37,753 nucleotides of DNA from an uncultured Bacteroidales bacterium (GCA_900319865.1 ONQD01000022.1:1-37753), one strand, 5' to 3'; shown: positions 7,588 through 15,065, counted from the first letter of the stretch. Made by a program: numbers and translations. The notes: generated by a model from the sequence alone, not told the origin.

Positions 7588-8811
7588 TTATTTGATACCG
7601 AGTTTCTTCTTGATATCCTTGGGGAGGGCGTCTTTGTGGACAATGATGTTCATGGTCTTGTAGCGGACGAAAGCCTTGCTGGCGTAGAACATGCCATGAT
7701 ACTCGCCGTAGTCGCCCCAGCTGTTTTTAACCATGTAGTATTCGTTGCCCATCTGGTCCTTGGCGGTGCCGTAGATAAGCATACCGTGGTCGTCGGTGGT
7801 CTCGCGGTTGTCGTAAGCCAGCTGACGCTCCTCTTGGGTCACCCAACGTTGGGGAGTGGGGTGCTTGGCGGCCTCGTCTTGGATGTCTTTGGCCTTCATG
7901 CCAGTCCAGTGGGCCATGTCGCTACCCATGGTGGCAGTCACAGCGGTGGCGGGAAGCACGCAGAAACCCTTGCGGGTGCCCATGCGGAAGCCCTGCTCGC
8001 TTACGTCAGCGCCCCAGGCAACGGTGTAGCCGTTGGCAATGGCGTTGTCGAAAATCTGCATCATCTCGTCGAGAGGCACGTTGTAGCACTGGGCGTGACG
8101 CCAGTTGTCCTGAATCTCGAGGGCGAATCTCTCATAGAAAGGATAGTGGGTGTAAGAGGTGATGCTCACATAGTCGTTGGCGTTGAGACCCAGGCTCTCG
8201 TAGAAGCTCTTGGGGGTGTATTCCTTGCCGTTATATTTAAACTTCTCGGGCATCTGTCCCAAATAGATAGCGTGGGCGGCCTTGATGGCTTTCATGCACA
8301 GCAGCTGACCGTCCTTGTCGCTCTGGAGTTTTTTCAGTTTGTCGCTCTTGGCGATGGCGGCCACCATAGCGTCGGTGATAGCGCTAAGCTCGGTATGGTC
8401 GCTGAGGGTGTCACCGTATTCTGCACCGGGACGCATCTCTGATTCGGGAATGAGGCCAAAGGTCTTCATGCCGTAAATGACATCGTAGAACGAGCCGCCC
8501 TGGCTGAAGCTGACGTCGCCGCTGGTGCGGATTGCAGCCATTGCACGGTCGTTGTAGGTGTTCTCAACGATGTACATCTCGCTGAAGTCGTAAGTGCCCT
8601 TGTTCATGCGGAGCAGTTCGGCCTCGATGAAAGCCAATCCACTGTAGCACCAGCAAGTGCCGGCACGATGCTGGTTTTTGACAGATGTGACAGGCAGTTC
8701 CTTCACAACGGTGAATTTGTAGCCTTCGTCCTCTTTTTCCTTCTGTTCGGTTTGGGCGAAAACTGTGGCGCACATGGCAATAGCGCCAAGAATTAAGAAT
8801 GCTTTTTTCAT
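7588..8811 (-). CDS. Secreted papain-fold cysteine peptidase, bleomycin hydrolase/aminopeptidase C family (C1B)
   Basis: A 407-residue protein with a signal peptide (MKKAFLILGAIAMCATVFA, then Q), so it acts in the periplasm or outside rather than in the cytosol like classical PepC. All catalytic positions of the C1B family are visible: oxyanion Gln47 and nucleophile Cys53 in QHRAGTCWCYS, His342 in DDHGMLIYG and Asn363 in VKNSWG. An extra cysteine at 55 follows the nucleophile. The long insertion between Cys and His is typical of the bleomycin hydrolase branch. The C-terminus ends in a lysine-rich KKKLGIK. It is one of two such secreted peptidases within 6 kb; the other is at 11922-13355. It has its own promoter and terminator, so it is monocistronic. 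Confidence 0.88.
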   Translation of the reverse strand: MKKAFLILGAIAMCATVFAQTEQKEKEDEGYKFTVVKELPVTSVKNQHRAGTCWCYSGLAFIEAELLRMNKGTYDFSEMYIVENTYNDRAMAAIRTSGDVSFSQGGSFYDVIYGMKTFGLIPESEMRPGAEYGDTLSDHTELSAITDAMVAAIAKSDKLKKLQSDKDGQLLCMKAIKAAHAIYLGQMPEKFKYNGKEYTPKSFYESLGLNANDYVSITSYTHYPFYERFALEIQDNWRHAQCYNVPLDEMMQIFDNAIANGYTVAWGADVSEQGFRMGTRKGFCVLPATAVTATMGSDMAHWTGMKAKDIQDEAAKHPTPQRWVTQEERQLAYDNRETTDDHGMLIYGTAKDQMGNEYYMVKNSWGDYGEYHGMFYASKAFVRYKTMNIIVHKDALPKDIKKKLGIK

Positions 8812-8857
8812 GTGTTGTTGTTATTTATATTACGTTTTAATCCATTATTTCGCGTTG

Positions 8858-8865
8858 CAAAGATA
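8858..8865 (-). promoter_or_regulatory. Bacteroidota -7 promoter box of the C1B peptidase gene
   Basis: On the minus strand TATCTTTG is an exact TAnnTTTG match, 46 bases before the start codon at 8811. It is followed by GCAACG, a typical transcription start context in this phylum. Confidence 0.7.
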
Positions 8866-8951
8866 CTACTTTTTTTCCAATTATTAAGAACAGTGTCAAA
8901 AATATCATTTATTTGTTACAATAATTGTCCTCCAATGTCGTTATAAAACAC

Positions 8952-9518
8952 ATGAAAACACGTACATCTGAACCCGAGGAAATCCCCCAAGTGGAGGGTT
9001 ACACTACCGAGAAACGTACCATCAGTATGCTGGCCGCCAACATTTGGGCTATCGGCGTCTTGTTGGCATTTATGGCCATAGGATGGTTGCTAATAATATC
9101 GATTCATGATCCAGTCGATTACAGACACATGCTCATTCTCATTTTGGCTATTATGTTGGCCATTGTGGTTCACGAGCTGATTCATGGAATCACGTGGATA
9201 GCCGTCACCCATAGCAGTTTCAAACACCTGTCGTTTGGACTGTTGCAGGGCGGTGTATACTGCCATATTGATGTACCAATGAAAAAGCGTGCTTATGTAG
9301 TGGGGGCTTTGATGCCCTTGATGCTGTTGGGTGTGGTTCCCTATATCGTGTCTTTGTTTATGGGCAGCGTAGCGCTTATGTTCTTTGGCGCATCGATGAT
9401 TGGTGCAGCCATGGGCGATGTGTTGATTGTGTGGGCTATCCGCAAAGAAAGTCCCGACACTATGGTCTACGACCATCCCACCGAACCGGGCTGCGTGCTC
9501 TACCATCCATCTGAGTGA
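8952..9518 (+). CDS. DUF3267-type membrane metallopeptidase-like protein
   Basis: A 188-residue membrane protein with four or five hydrophobic segments. The zinc-site motif VVHELIHGITW (HExxH, about residues 74-84) lies at the end of the second segment, as in DUF3267 proteins, which resemble site-2 proteases. A C-terminal GAAMGDVLIVWAI segment could hold the third ligand (Asp), a known feature of this fold. The start is the ATG at 8952. An in-frame TTG at 8925 would add nine residues, but it lies close to a possible -7 box around 8908-8915. Substrate is unknown. It is divergent from the C1B peptidase gene, and their upstream regions are shared. Confidence 0.75.
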   Translation: MKTRTSEPEEIPQVEGYTTEKRTISMLAANIWAIGVLLAFMAIGWLLIISIHDPVDYRHMLILILAIMLAIVVHELIHGITWIAVTHSSFKHLSFGLLQGGVYCHIDVPMKKRAYVVGALMPLMLLGVVPYIVSLFMGSVALMFFGASMIGAAMGDVLIVWAIRKESPDTMVYDHPTEPGCVLYHPSE

Positions 9519-9871
9519 ATAAGTTATTGAGTAAAGGCGTTTGTCAATCAATGGTTTGGCCGATTGACACATTTGCAAACCTTTCGGCATCTTGTCCACA
9601 TCCCTGTCTCGCCGTAGCTGAAAGGCATTCACTGGATGTCTTACTCGTCTTCGACAGCGATGCGGCCAATTTGCTCGAAACAAATGCTAATCTGCAATAA
9701 ACCCTAATGACCGATTTGGGATAATAGACATTATGCATCATTTCAGGCAGTAACGAAGCACTTCAGTCGGTTCTTCGAAAAAAAAGTAGGCCAACAGTGT
9801 AAGATTTTGCCCATTTGTGCGACTACTGGTTAAGAACTAACAATAGTAATTGTCCTATGTATAGTAATAGA
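9519..9871. other. Spacer holding dispersed repeat copy 2
   Basis: Apart from the repeat copy at 9580-9725, the spacer contains no gene that I can support. Reading frames over it are open by chance and share no family features. Confidence 0.5.
9580..9725 (+). repeat. Dispersed repeat, copy 2
   Basis: Has the same two conserved blocks as 6931-7052: CCTTTCGGCATCTTGTCC at 9580-9597, and about 9658-9703 containing CGATGCGGCCAAT, TGCTCGAAACA and AATAAACCC. It is followed by one unit related to the 24-bp tandem repeat (CTAATGACCGATTTGGGATA). The interior is longer than in copy 1. Confidence 0.65.
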
Positions 9872-10651
9872 ATGTTGAAAAGAATTGCCGTTGTCGCTGT
9901 CGCTTTGTTGTGCCTTTCGGCAACGGGTTGTTTCCAAAGCCGTAATTCACTTGTCCGTGTCTGCAATCCTTCGGACAAATTGCTGCGCGAGGCCTCGACC
10001 AAGTATGCCGACCATACACCCGTTACGGCGGCGGAGTTGCGCCATTTCTTGCTGGACGACACGTCGCATTACAAGATTCTTGTAGTGTATAGCTATTGTT
10101 GTTCGGGATGTGGTGAGGCCATGCGGGATACATACATGCCGCTGATGCACAGCCTCGACACTTCGCGCTTCCGCATGCTGTTCGTCCTTGACGATTGCGG
10201 CTCGTTGCCGTGGAATGCTGACTACCTGAACCGCTACGGCATTACCACCCGTTATTACATGCGCGATACCGACAGCCTTTTCCTTCAATACAGGGACGGC
10301 AAGGCCACCAACTATCAGAATTGGACCAACATTGCCAACTACATCACCCAACCCCGTCGTGCCTTTGAGTACTGCCAGTATGAACCGCTCACCCTCATTG
10401 TCAGTCCCGACGGGCGTGTGAAGCAGGAGTATTGGCAGTTTGACGACTTGGGTTTCCTCACCGCCTACGACTTGCGGGACATGCTGCACCGCGATTCGCT
10501 CAGTGTCTACGACCTCGATTTCGACCGCATTGATACCACCCGCCACAACTATCAATGGGGTGCCGACGATATACCCTCGCCCGACACCACAACCTTCCGC
10601 CACTACAGTCCCCGACACAAGTTCTGCACCCCCGACGGTCGCTGCTTCTGA
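9872..10651 (+). CDS. Thioredoxin-fold lipoprotein
   Basis: A 259-residue protein starting MLKRIAVVAVALLCLSATGC, a lipoprotein signal with the lipobox ATGC. An ATG five codons earlier (9857) is also possible. The mature domain has a thioredoxin-like layout. A strand and CxxC motif appear in ILVVYSYCCSGCGEAM, a second strand in FRMLFVLDDCG, and a probable cis-proline in EPLTLIVSPDGRV about 110 residues later. The sequence is too diverged to call TlpA or ResA. The three cysteines near the active site (CCSGC) are unusual. It probably handles disulphides of envelope proteins. It is co-directional with the DUF2461 gene, which has its own promoter. Confidence 0.65.
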   Translation: MLKRIAVVAVALLCLSATGCFQSRNSLVRVCNPSDKLLREASTKYADHTPVTAAELRHFLLDDTSHYKILVVYSYCCSGCGEAMRDTYMPLMHSLDTSRFRMLFVLDDCGSLPWNADYLNRYGITTRYYMRDTDSLFLQYRDGKATNYQNWTNIANYITQPRRAFEYCQYEPLTLIVSPDGRVKQEYWQFDDLGFLTAYDLRDMLHRDSLSVYDLDFDRIDTTRHNYQWGADDIPSPDTTTFRHYSPRHKFCTPDGRCF

Positions 10652-10734
10652 CGGTTGTCGCACAGCATGGGGTGAAAAAGGGCTTTCCGCTACCTCCCCG
10701 TAGGAGAATCCCGGTTTATATCATGTTTTTTTTG

Positions 10735-10742
10735 TATCTTTG
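10735..10742 (+). promoter_or_regulatory. Bacteroidota -7 promoter box of the DUF2461 gene
   Basis: TATCTTTG is an exact TAnnTTTG match 50 bases before the ATG at 10793. A T-rich segment lies where the -33 element is expected. Confidence 0.75.
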
Positions 10743-10792
10743 CAATTTGTATCGGTCAACAGCCGCATACTTTTAATCAACGAACAATTAGT

Positions 10793-11503
10793 ATGATACC
10801 CCAATTGCACCCCGACACACTCCCGTTTCTCAGGGAACTGATGAAGAATAACAACCGCCCGTGGTTCAACGACCACAAAGCCCATTGGCTGGAAATCAAG
10901 GAGGCTTTTGACCTCTTTACCCAGGGACTGATCGACGAGATGTCCCAAAGCGATGATACCCTTGTCGGCCTTACGCCCAAGAATTCTGTTTACCGCATCT
11001 ATCGCGACACGCGTTTCTCGCCCGACAAAACGCCCTACAAAACCCACGTCTCCTGTTTCCTCTCGTCGTGGGGGCCGAAGAACAGTGGTGTCCCCGGCTA
11101 TTATTTCCAAATCGGAGCCGATGAGGCATATGGACTAACCGGCACCTGCAACCTTGGCGGCGGCATCTTTATGCCCACACCCGAAGGCCTTGCTGCCATC
11201 CGGCAGGAAATATTCTATTGCCCCGACGAGCTCCTGTCTATCATGAACGAGCCATCATACAAAAAGTATTTCGGCAACACGTTCTTTACCACCAAGGTGC
11301 TGCAGCGGGTGCCCAAGGGCTATCCCGCCGACTGGGAGCACGCCGACTTGCTCAAATACAAGGATTATTGCACCGCCTACACCATGCCCGAAAAAATGCT
11401 CAACAGCCCCAAGTTGTTCGAAGAGGTACTGAAAGTGTGGCGCGCAAGCATTCCTCTCAACCGGTTCATCCAGCGTGCCATGGAGGATGTGAAAGGAGTC
11501 TAA
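10793..11503 (+). CDS. DUF2461 (TIGR02453) family protein
   Basis: A 236-residue cytosolic protein matching the DUF2461 family along its whole length. Visible family features are the N-terminal FLRELMKNNNRPWFNDHKAHW, the central VYRIYRDTRFSPDKTPYKTH, and the glycine-rich YYFQIGADEAYGLTGTCNLGGGIFMP. No reaction is known for the family, so none is assigned. Length is normal. It has its own promoter and no adjacent partner gene. A hairpin-rich repeat element lies just downstream. Confidence 0.88.
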   Translation: MIPQLHPDTLPFLRELMKNNNRPWFNDHKAHWLEIKEAFDLFTQGLIDEMSQSDDTLVGLTPKNSVYRIYRDTRFSPDKTPYKTHVSCFLSSWGPKNSGVPGYYFQIGADEAYGLTGTCNLGGGIFMPTPEGLAAIRQEIFYCPDELLSIMNEPSYKKYFGNTFFTTKVLQRVPKGYPADWEHADLLKYKDYCTAYTMPEKMLNSPKLFEEVLKVWRASIPLNRFIQRAMEDVKGV

Positions 11504-11856
11504 GTAACTAAAGTAGGACAAGTAAATTCGGGTACAAATACGCTTATCATAGATTACCCGTCAAAACGGCCTGAAAGGCCAAAAGCAGATAGCCTACGGC
11601 AACGCCGTAGGTTTTGGGAACATAAGATGTCGCCCTGAAAGGGCAAAAGAATCATGCTTTTGCCTTTTCAGGGCGATCGGTCTGCATTTCATTTACCCAA
11701 GACGTTACCTAGGGCTATTATCTCGTTGCCCTATTGGGGCGATTCGGTGAATTGCGGATAATCATTTAGAAAATATGCAATACGGCTTGTTGATTACCTG
11801 CTTCTTACAATGTGGGTATTGCGTTTTTCCTCTACTAGTGACCGATTGGGGTTAAA
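11504..11856. other. Gene-free spacer with hairpin element
   Basis: Contains the three-hairpin element at 11568-11675. A decayed repeat unit follows (about 11698-11752), recognisable from CTAGGGCTATTATCTCGTTG followed by GCCCTATTGGGGCG. One relative of the 24-bp unit (GTGACCGATTGGGGTTAAA) lies near 11838-11856. No gene is seen. Confidence 0.5.
11568..11675. repeat. Intergenic three-hairpin element, GCCCTGAAAGGGC type
   Basis: Three hairpins stand in a row: GGCCT-GAA-AGGCC (11568-11580), CCTACGGC-AAC-GCCGTAGG (11593-11611) and GCCCT-GAA-AGGGC (11632-11644). The third is embedded in a larger stem of 19 bp with one mismatch (11631-11649 with 11657-11675). Repeats of this wording are, to my knowledge, common between genes in Bacteroidales genomes. 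No function is established that I can cite. Confidence 0.65.
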
Positions 11857-11898
11857 GTAAAAAAGGAAGGATGAGCAAACATCCTTCCACTTTTTACT
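11857..11898 (-). terminator. Rho-independent terminator of the TlpA-C1B operon
   Basis: Stem GGAAGGATG with CATCCTTCC, loop AGCAAA, flanked by A and T runs that extend the pairing. The minus-strand transcript ends in six U. It begins about 24 bases after the C1B peptidase stop at 11922. Confidence 0.8.
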
Positions 11899-11921
11899 AT
11901 TCACATTATACTATTCTCAGA

Positions 11922-13355
11922 CTATTCTTCGGGGGCGAACATGGGGTCCCAAGCAGGCAGCATAATGGGCTTCTGATCCAACAGGGCACGGATGTTGGCG
12001 GGAATATATTTCTCCTCCAGCACCACGCGGAACATGTATTCGTTAAACCAGTTGTTGGTCATGATGAGGAAACCTTGGTAGCCGTAGCTGCTTCCCCAGC
12101 TGTTTTCCACCATCCATTTCAAGGGTTTGCCGTCTTTGTCCAAGTCTACGGCACAGAGTGTCATAGCGTGGCTGCTGCCGCTGGCGTAAGTGGTGACGCG
12201 TTGCTTCTTGTCCATGCCGAAAGTGGTACCCATCAACGACTCGTAGTCGTAGTTGTTCATGTCCATGAATCCTTTTTCGCGGTTCAGGAATTTTCCCACA
12301 TCGCAGCTGAAATACATCATGGTGCTGTCCTTGATAGAGGCGATGCACATGGGTGCAATGTCCTCCATGGGCAGGTTGATATAGCGCCAGTTCTGGCCGT
12401 CGTATACGTGGCGGTCGTACTGTATTTCGTACACCTTGTAGTATTCGCGGGTGGGGTCGTTCATCACCATGTAGTATTTCGAGAAATCGGTTTTGGCAAA
12501 CTTCTCGTAGAACGATTTAGGCGTATAGCTTTCGGTTCCTACAATATCGCCTTTGGCGTTTTTCTGAGTCCAGTTGAACTGTGCCGGGGGCTCGCCCATG
12601 GTGAGGACCAGCATGCGGTATATAGTGCCAAGCATCTCGGTTTTCTTTTCCATCAGCTTGGTGGGTGTCATGCCCTTCTGGGCTGCCATCTCGCGCAGCT
12701 GCAGGCCGTCTTCGCGCAGTTTGAGTGCCAAGAGGTTGCTGATACTGCTGGTGTTATTGGTGTTGTAGGTTTCGGGCATCACGTCGGCAGGCACCAAACC
12801 GTATTTGTCTATCAGGTTGGCCACACCGGTAAACTGACCGCCATCGCCGATGGGGTTCTTGAAAAGCCATTGCACTTCCTGGTCGTCCACAGGTTTCTTG
12901 TAGGTGTCGATCATGGCCTGCAGGAACAGGTTGGCCTTCTCCAGCTGGTCGTAGAAGAACAGGTAGGCCTGCGAGAACTGGAAGTCGGCGGGCAGATTGT
13001 ACTGGCGTATGGCTTTGTTGCGCAGCACATTCATTCCGGTAAACATCCAGCAGCGGCCCGATGACTTCTGGTCGGTGATGGCCTTGCTCTCCACACGGTT
13101 CGAGAAGTGGGAGTCGAATGCTGTGGCATTCTCGTAGTTCAGGGCCAGTTTGGCGGGACTGTTGGTCACCATGATGTTACGCAGCGCCTTGTCGCTGGCG
13201 TTGCCGCTATAGCTTTTCTTTATCTGCTGCATCATCTCGGTGTTGATGCCGCCGTTGTAGGGCTGGGCGTTGCTTTTGGCGTTCTTTTTCTGTGCCTGAG
13301 CCGGAACGGCGGCCAGCACAGCAGCAACGGCCATAGCCAGGAGTATACGTTTCAT
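11922..13355 (-). CDS. Secreted aminopeptidase C-like cysteine peptidase (C1B, bleomycin hydrolase family)
   Basis: A 477-residue protein, close to the usual PepC/bleomycin hydrolase length plus a signal peptide (MKRILLAMAVAAVLAAVPAQAQ). Catalytic residues are Gln96 and Cys102 in DQKSSGRCWMF, His396 in GSSHAMTL and Asn418 in VENSWGSSYGY. The family-typical C-terminal segment MLPAWDPMFAPEE is present; in this family the tail reaches into the active site and restricts the enzyme to aminopeptidase action. Export suggests digestion of peptides in the periplasm. The gene lies 34 bases after the TlpA-like gene and shares its terminator, so the two form an operon. It is more canonical than the 7588-8811 homologue. 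Confidence 0.92.
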   Translation of the reverse strand: MKRILLAMAVAAVLAAVPAQAQKKNAKSNAQPYNGGINTEMMQQIKKSYSGNASDKALRNIMVTNSPAKLALNYENATAFDSHFSNRVESKAITDQKSSGRCWMFTGMNVLRNKAIRQYNLPADFQFSQAYLFFYDQLEKANLFLQAMIDTYKKPVDDQEVQWLFKNPIGDGGQFTGVANLIDKYGLVPADVMPETYNTNNTSSISNLLALKLREDGLQLREMAAQKGMTPTKLMEKKTEMLGTIYRMLVLTMGEPPAQFNWTQKNAKGDIVGTESYTPKSFYEKFAKTDFSKYYMVMNDPTREYYKVYEIQYDRHVYDGQNWRYINLPMEDIAPMCIASIKDSTMMYFSCDVGKFLNREKGFMDMNNYDYESLMGTTFGMDKKQRVTTYASGSSHAMTLCAVDLDKDGKPLKWMVENSWGSSYGYQGFLIMTNNWFNEYMFRVVLEEKYIPANIRALLDQKPIMLPAWDPMFAPEE

Positions 13356-13389
13356 CTTGTTCAGTTTTTATGTTGTTAGCAATAATTGT

Positions 13390-14520
13390 TTATTGTTCTA
13401 TTCCAAGGGCTTCCACCACTGCGGCCTCCAGCTCTTCGCCTCTCAGGTTGCGTTTCAGTATGATGCCGTCCTTGCCCAGCAGCAGGATGGTGGGGATACC
13501 GTCCACGCCATATTCCTCGGTCGATTTCTTGGTCATGTCGATAAGTTGGGGGTAATTGATGCCCAGCTCCTGAACGGCTTTGCGGTGGTCGGCGGTGTCG
13601 CGCTCCCAAACGTCCACGCCAATAATGTTCAACCCTTGCTGGTTGTACTTGTCGTAGAGGCGTATCAGATTCTCGCTTATCTCTTTGCGGCAGGGTCCGC
13701 ACCACGAAGCCCAGAAGTCTACCAGGGTCACCTTCGAGGTGTCGAGCATGGCACTCAGTTTGGTGGGCTGGCCAGTGGCATAGTCGATGCCGGCAATATC
13801 CACATAGGGTTTGCCTTCCGATGTGTTGGCCACATGGAACAGGTTGGTGCGCGCTATGCGCAAAGGCTCAAACTCCGAGATGGCGGTATTGGAGTGGTTC
13901 ATAATGCTGTCCAGTTTCTCGAACGACATGTTTTCGTATTGCACCAAACCGTTCAGCGCATAGGCTCCGATAATGTTCTTCTTGTTGTTTTCGAACACCT
14001 CGCGGTAGTGGTTGGCATTGTGCACATTGAGCAGGCTGTCCACCCGTGAGTATTCCATCACAATGGCTTTCTGCTCGTCGGGGGTGCTGGCAGTGTAGTA
14101 TTGCGACAGCAGCACCTCCATCTGTCCCGTGAGGTTGGCCACCACGGTGTCGCAGGTGAAAGTCTTGTAGAACAGATTGTTCATCTTGGTACCGTAAAGC
14201 GAATCGTTCACCATGTTGATGTGAATCTTGCCGGGCTCCAGCACAATGGTGCTCTGGAAACGGCCGCTGTTGTTGGCTGGGGTAATCAGCATAGCCATCT
14301 GGGTCTTCTCGAGCGTGCCCTTGATTTGGAACTGACCGTCCTTTATCACGGCCGAACCTAAAGTGTCCTTGCCCATAGCGTCCATCAGATAAACCGTAAC
14401 ACCGTTGTATTCGGTTTTGGGCAATTCACCCAAAATGGTGTAATTTTTACCTCCTTTACCGCAGGCAACAGTGCACAGCAGCAAAGTTGTAACTACTAAT
14501 AGATTGATAATCTTTTGCAT
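13390..14520 (-). CDS. TlpA-like thiol-disulfide oxidoreductase lipoprotein with DUF4369-like N-terminus
   Basis: A 376-residue lipoprotein. The start at 14520 gives MQKIINLLVVTTLLLCTVAC with lipobox TVAC. The frame is open 14 codons further, but those codons lie across the promoter region. The N-terminal part (GELPKTEYNGVTVYLMDAM and following, about 25-130) resembles DUF4369. A helical linker follows. The C-terminal thioredoxin domain (about 230-375) has WASWCGPCRKE, and the cis-proline is in VDGIPTILLLGKDG. The WCGPC motif points to disulphide reduction or exchange in the periplasm. It leads an operon with a secreted cysteine peptidase, whose active-site thiol must be kept reduced. That functional link is inference. 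Confidence 0.9.
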   Translation of the reverse strand: MQKIINLLVVTTLLLCTVACGKGGKNYTILGELPKTEYNGVTVYLMDAMGKDTLGSAVIKDGQFQIKGTLEKTQMAMLITPANNSGRFQSTIVLEPGKIHINMVNDSLYGTKMNNLFYKTFTCDTVVANLTGQMEVLLSQYYTASTPDEQKAIVMEYSRVDSLLNVHNANHYREVFENNKKNIIGAYALNGLVQYENMSFEKLDSIMNHSNTAISEFEPLRIARTNLFHVANTSEGKPYVDIAGIDYATGQPTKLSAMLDTSKVTLVDFWASWCGPCRKEISENLIRLYDKYNQQGLNIIGVDVWERDTADHRKAVQELGINYPQLIDMTKKSTEEYGVDGIPTILLLGKDGIILKRNLRGEELEAAVVEALGIEQ

Positions 14521-14551
14521 ATTGAGTATTGTATTTTTATGTTCAAACGTG

Positions 14552-14559
14552 CAAATATA
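14552..14559 (-). promoter_or_regulatory. Bacteroidota -7 promoter box of the TlpA-C1B operon
   Basis: The minus strand reads TATATTTG, an exact TAnnTTTG match 31 bases before the start codon at 14520, followed by CACG. Confidence 0.7.
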
Positions 14560-14669
14560 CAAACTTTTTTTGTAAACATGTCACTTTTCTTTTGTTTTTT
14601 CTTTTACGTCCTTTCCAATTCGCTGTGGTTCCGCTATTTTTTCGCCTCACAGTCACTACTTTCACATCA

Positions 14670-14716
14670 CTTCAACGCCATTTCTACGCTCAGAAAGCAT
14701 CGAAATGGCGTTGAAG
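14670..14716. repeat. Perfect 15-bp inverted repeat
   Basis: CTTCAACGCCATTTC (14670-14684) pairs perfectly with 14702-14716 across a 17-base loop. The loop start TCTACGCT is also complementary to AGCGTAGA just after the right arm (14718-14725), allowing an alternative fold. It lies between the divergent TlpA and guaB promoters. There is no T tract, so it is not a plain terminator. Confidence 0.6.
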
Positions 14717-14729
14717 TAGCGTAGAAATA

Positions 14730-14762
14730 GCGAACCTTCAGCGAACCTACAGCGAAGGTGCA
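14730..14762 (-). repeat. Three 11-bp units, locus 2
   Basis: Read on the minus strand, the units are TGCACCTTCGC, TGTAGGTTCGC and TGAAGGTTCGC. This is the same unit and copy number as at 7084-7116 and 34142-34174. It directly abuts a long purine tract, as it does at locus 3. Confidence 0.65.
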
Positions 14763-14765
14763 ATT

Positions 14766-14925
14766 TGAGGGTACAAGAGGCGGGAAAGGGGTGGGGAGGA
14801 GCCTGGAAGGAGGCTGGAAGGAGGTGGGGAGGAGGCTGGAAGGGGATAGGAAGGGGGCTGGTAGGAGGCGAGGGGATGGGGTATAGAGTAGGTGAGGGAT
14901 TGGGGGCGGAGGGGTGGGAGGGGGA
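14766..14925 (+). repeat. G-rich purine tract upstream of guaB
   Basis: About 160 bases are almost entirely G and A on the plus strand, with many GGGG runs and a repeating (A)GGCTGGAAGG theme (for example GGAGGCTGGAAGG). The reading frames across it are low complexity and not genes. The tract could form G-quadruplex or triplex structures. Confidence 0.6.
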
Positions 14926-15057
14926 TTTTTTTGTTGGTAGGTGGGGAATGATGTCAAGATGCTGTATGTTAGGCTTAAGGGGACGGATAGTTTTTATAAT
15001 TAGAGTTAATTTTTTGTATTAAGGGATGATTTTACTGTTTATGTCGAAAAAAAAAGG

Positions 15058-15065
15058 TATTTTTG
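15058..15065 (+). promoter_or_regulatory. Bacteroidota -7 promoter box of guaB
   Basis: TATTTTTG is an exact TAnnTTTG match, 42 bases before the guaB ATG at 15108. An A-rich run precedes it. It probably drives guaB and perhaps the whole cluster to panB. Confidence 0.7.

Noticed and set aside
9544-9741. Small coding gene in the dispersed repeat
   Set aside because: The two repeat copies differ by insertions that break any shared frame, so protein coding is not conserved between them.
11871-13064. Long plus-strand reading frame opposite the C1B peptidase, and a similar one at 7567-8442
   Set aside because: They are valine- and histidine-rich mirror frames of well-supported genes on the other strand, with no family features.
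14667-14957. Proline-rich small protein in the minus strand near 14800
   Set aside because: The sequence is the translation of the purine tract and has no start context or homologous features.
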